64,000 bases of DNA, from NCBI GenBank assembly GCA_021613535.1, contig CP075492.1, positions 11,470,001 to 11,534,000 on the forward strand, read 5' to 3'. A program made the translations under genes and the position numbers. Shown piece by piece: positions 62,223 to 64,000 of the stretch. Source of the DNA: Adineta vaga (lineage: Eukaryota; Rotifera). Each line of letters opens with the position of its first letter. Positions within the stretch are counted from its first letter, which is position 1. The notes below the pieces were generated by a model. It was not told the origin of the DNA, made no database searches, and saw only the letters and a list, made by a program, of their open reading frames with translations.

Positions 62223-63023
62223 ACTAACTTATATCTGTAAGGAAAAAAAAATCTTTTCGATGTACTTACATAATTCTTAGTATAGATTTATGCGTTTTCT
62301 TTGAACATTAAAGAAGAGTACATTGTGAATCTCATCTAAAATTTCGTCAACTATGATGGGAAGGTTCTAGGTACTGAAGTAAAGGTGAATGAATACGGTG
62401 AATATCGATGATTATTTTTCGATGCTACTTTTGGCAATATGTTTTTGTCCGTATAAAACAAAATATTTTTGCTATATTCAAGTACTTTATTCTTAAAAAT
62501 ACATAGTTATAATAAATGCAATTCATCTTGAATAGAGTATGAATAGATTCAAAGCGCCTCCAGTAAATCAAAAATAAAAAAAAAGGTGCAATATTTGAAT
62601 TGTATATTAATTTAATAGAATTATATTTTACGTATTGAAAGGGATGCACAGCTTGGTATTTAATAAGTGGTAATTGTACGTGAATAAAATGATGCAGTTT
62701 GTAAAATAAAATCCTTGGAAAGTACAAAACTAATAACTGAGTACCTGAAATTATAATTTTTGTTTTCGTCGGAAGTATGTTCGAAGAAAATTTGATAAAA
62801 CTATTCTCATGTTCAGCAAAAGAACATGTCTGCATATAGCGTCCTCTTACTTTTAATTTATTATCATTGGTTCATATGATGTCAGTAATGAATCAATCGA
62901 TTGACAACTCATGAAGTGAAGAAGAGAAAAAAACGAAAAGAAAACAACATCTAATCATTCTAAGTGTTTGTGTAAATACGTTGATCGTGTTTTCTCTCTG
63001 TTTCGTAGAAGAATCTCATCAAA
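62223..63023. promoter_or_regulatory. Divergent upstream region, HypX-FolD / VPS45
   Basis: 800 bp between the two start codons. A 136-codon minus-strand frame at 62425-62835 is rich in Phe/Ile/Tyr as expected from A+T-rich noncoding DNA, has no recognisable domain, and is not annotated as a gene. Acceptor-like sites lie just before both ATGs (TTACAG and TTTCGTAG). Confidence 0.4.
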
Positions 63024-64000
63024 ATGACAAATATCAATGTTATTGAAGCTGTGCGTTCTTATATCAATCGAATGATTGAAGATTGTGGTCCAAGTATAAA
63101 AGGACTTGTTATGGATAAAGAAACGGTTTAGAAAAATTCTTCTATCTTTTGTAAAATGAACTTTTTCATGATTTTTAGGCTTCAATTGTTAGTATGGTCT
63201 ATGCTCAATCGGAAATTCTTCAAAAAGAAGTCTTTCTTTTCGAACGTATTGATATTGCCGGACAAAAATCATTGAAACATCTCAGTGCTATTTGTTTCCT
63301 ACGACCAACGGAAGAAAATATTCAATCATTAGTACGTGAATTACGTGAACCAAAGTATGGAAGTTATTTTATTTGTAAGTTTATCGATTAGTTTAATATA
63401 ACTTCTGAAAAAGCTTTGTTTCAATTTAGATTTTACAAATTTTGTTGAAATGAGTGATATCAAAATTTTAGCTGAAGCTGATGAATTTGAATGTGTTCGA
63501 GTTGTCCAAGAATTCTATGCTGATTATTTAGCAATTAATCCACATTTATATTCACTTAATATTCCACTTACTTATCAAGTAAGAAGAGATTTTCAAAGGA
63601 AATTATTTTTTTGAAATATATAAATATATTAGAAAAATTACGAATGGAATGAGAATACTCTTCGTCGAACAGTTCAAGGTCTCATGTCATTATTACTTTC
63701 ATTACGAAAGAAAAGTGCAACAATTCGTTATCAAAAATCATCAAACATGGCAAGAATATTAGCTGATAAACTGTTTGTAAGATTATTCGATTCGGAAACT
63801 TCATTTTTCAAACTTTTCTTTTCAGAGTACTTTGAAACGTCAGGTAGATTTTTCTACACCAAATCCAAATGATATTAATCAAACAATAGTATTGATTGTT
63901 GATCGACGTGAAGATGCAATAACTCCATTATTGAATCAGGTTTGTTATGAATAGAATAGATAGAACGAAAGAATGAGTTTTTCTTTTCTAGTGGACATAT
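63024..64000 (+). CDS. VPS45: VPS45, Sec1/Munc18-family protein (partial, runs off the window)
   Basis: SM protein that controls SNARE assembly at the trans-Golgi network and endosomes. Exons 63024-63125, 63179-63374, 63430-63578, 63633-63776, 63826-63939 and 63992 onward give the first about 238 residues, in frame. The match to VPS45 is strong: [115 protein letters not shown], and [15 protein letters not shown]. Exon 6 has begun (WTY) when the window ends. No break in the part present. An acceptor-like site ends 14 nt before the ATG. Confidence 0.94.

Noticed and set aside
62425-62835. 136-codon minus-strand frame between HypX-FolD and VPS45
   Set aside because: Phe/Ile/Tyr-rich with no domain, as expected from A+T-rich noncoding DNA.

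Overview
The window looks like nuclear DNA of a small-genome animal, most probably a bdelloid rotifer. It is A+T-rich, gene-dense and intron-rich. Most introns are about 45-70 nt with GT-AG ends. The gene set is animal (nicotinic receptor, Sox HMG box, aminergic GPCR, Na+/K+-ATPase, SPATA4, CASC3, ORC3, VPS45). Many genes have a 3' splice site a few bases before the ATG, as expected where spliced-leader trans-splicing occurs. The organism assignment is inferred from style and content, not from a marker gene. I assembled about 27 genes exon by exon; reading frames were checked across nearly all junctions.

1-9.3 kb: SAM-domain gene, METTL6 (-), p23/PTGES3 (-), then four close-packed + strand genes (TIMM8, C1QBP, a small secreted protein, MRPL50), three of them mitochondrial, then an SGNH hydrolase (-) and SPATA4 (-). 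9.5-23.6 kb: CASC3, an alpha-type nicotinic receptor subunit, an aerolysin-like fold candidate, an unrecognised small gene (-), purple acid phosphatase ACP7 and RPS26. 25-32.3 kb: two GT31 glycosyltransferase copies (the second broken), an SLC35E-type transporter, and a gene with three exact 83-residue Cys/His repeats. 32.6-36.4 kb (all -): Sox factor, adenylate kinase 3, AT-hook-like protein. 39.6-47.3 kb: alpha1-adrenergic/octopamine-like GPCR, then Na+/K+-ATPase alpha (-) in 19 exons. 52-58.3 kb (all -): two RING-H2 E3 ligases, an unknown protein and ORC3. 59.3-64 kb: a HypX-FolD fusion (-) and the 5' part of VPS45 (+).

The most striking gene is at 59353-62222. It is an intron-containing animal gene that joins a complete HypX-like module (formyltransferase-like plus crotonase-like; bacterial HypX makes CO from 10-formyl-tetrahydrofolate for [NiFe]-hydrogenase maturation) to a FolD module (which makes 10-formyl-tetrahydrofolate). 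In one chain this would be a folate-to-CO pathway, in an organism with no expected [NiFe] hydrogenase. A second candidate novelty is the Cys/His repeat protein, whose spacing C-x13-H-x6-C-x11-H-x4-H recurs exactly three times.

Three otherwise intact genes carry a single small defect: one extra base in Na+/K+-ATPase exon 12, a frame break at the Sox C-terminus, and a TG instead of AG acceptor in the nicotinic receptor. These could be assembly errors, degenerate alleles or real oddities. The GT31 second copy is different, with several lesions, and looks like a true pseudogene partly overwritten by gene conversion.
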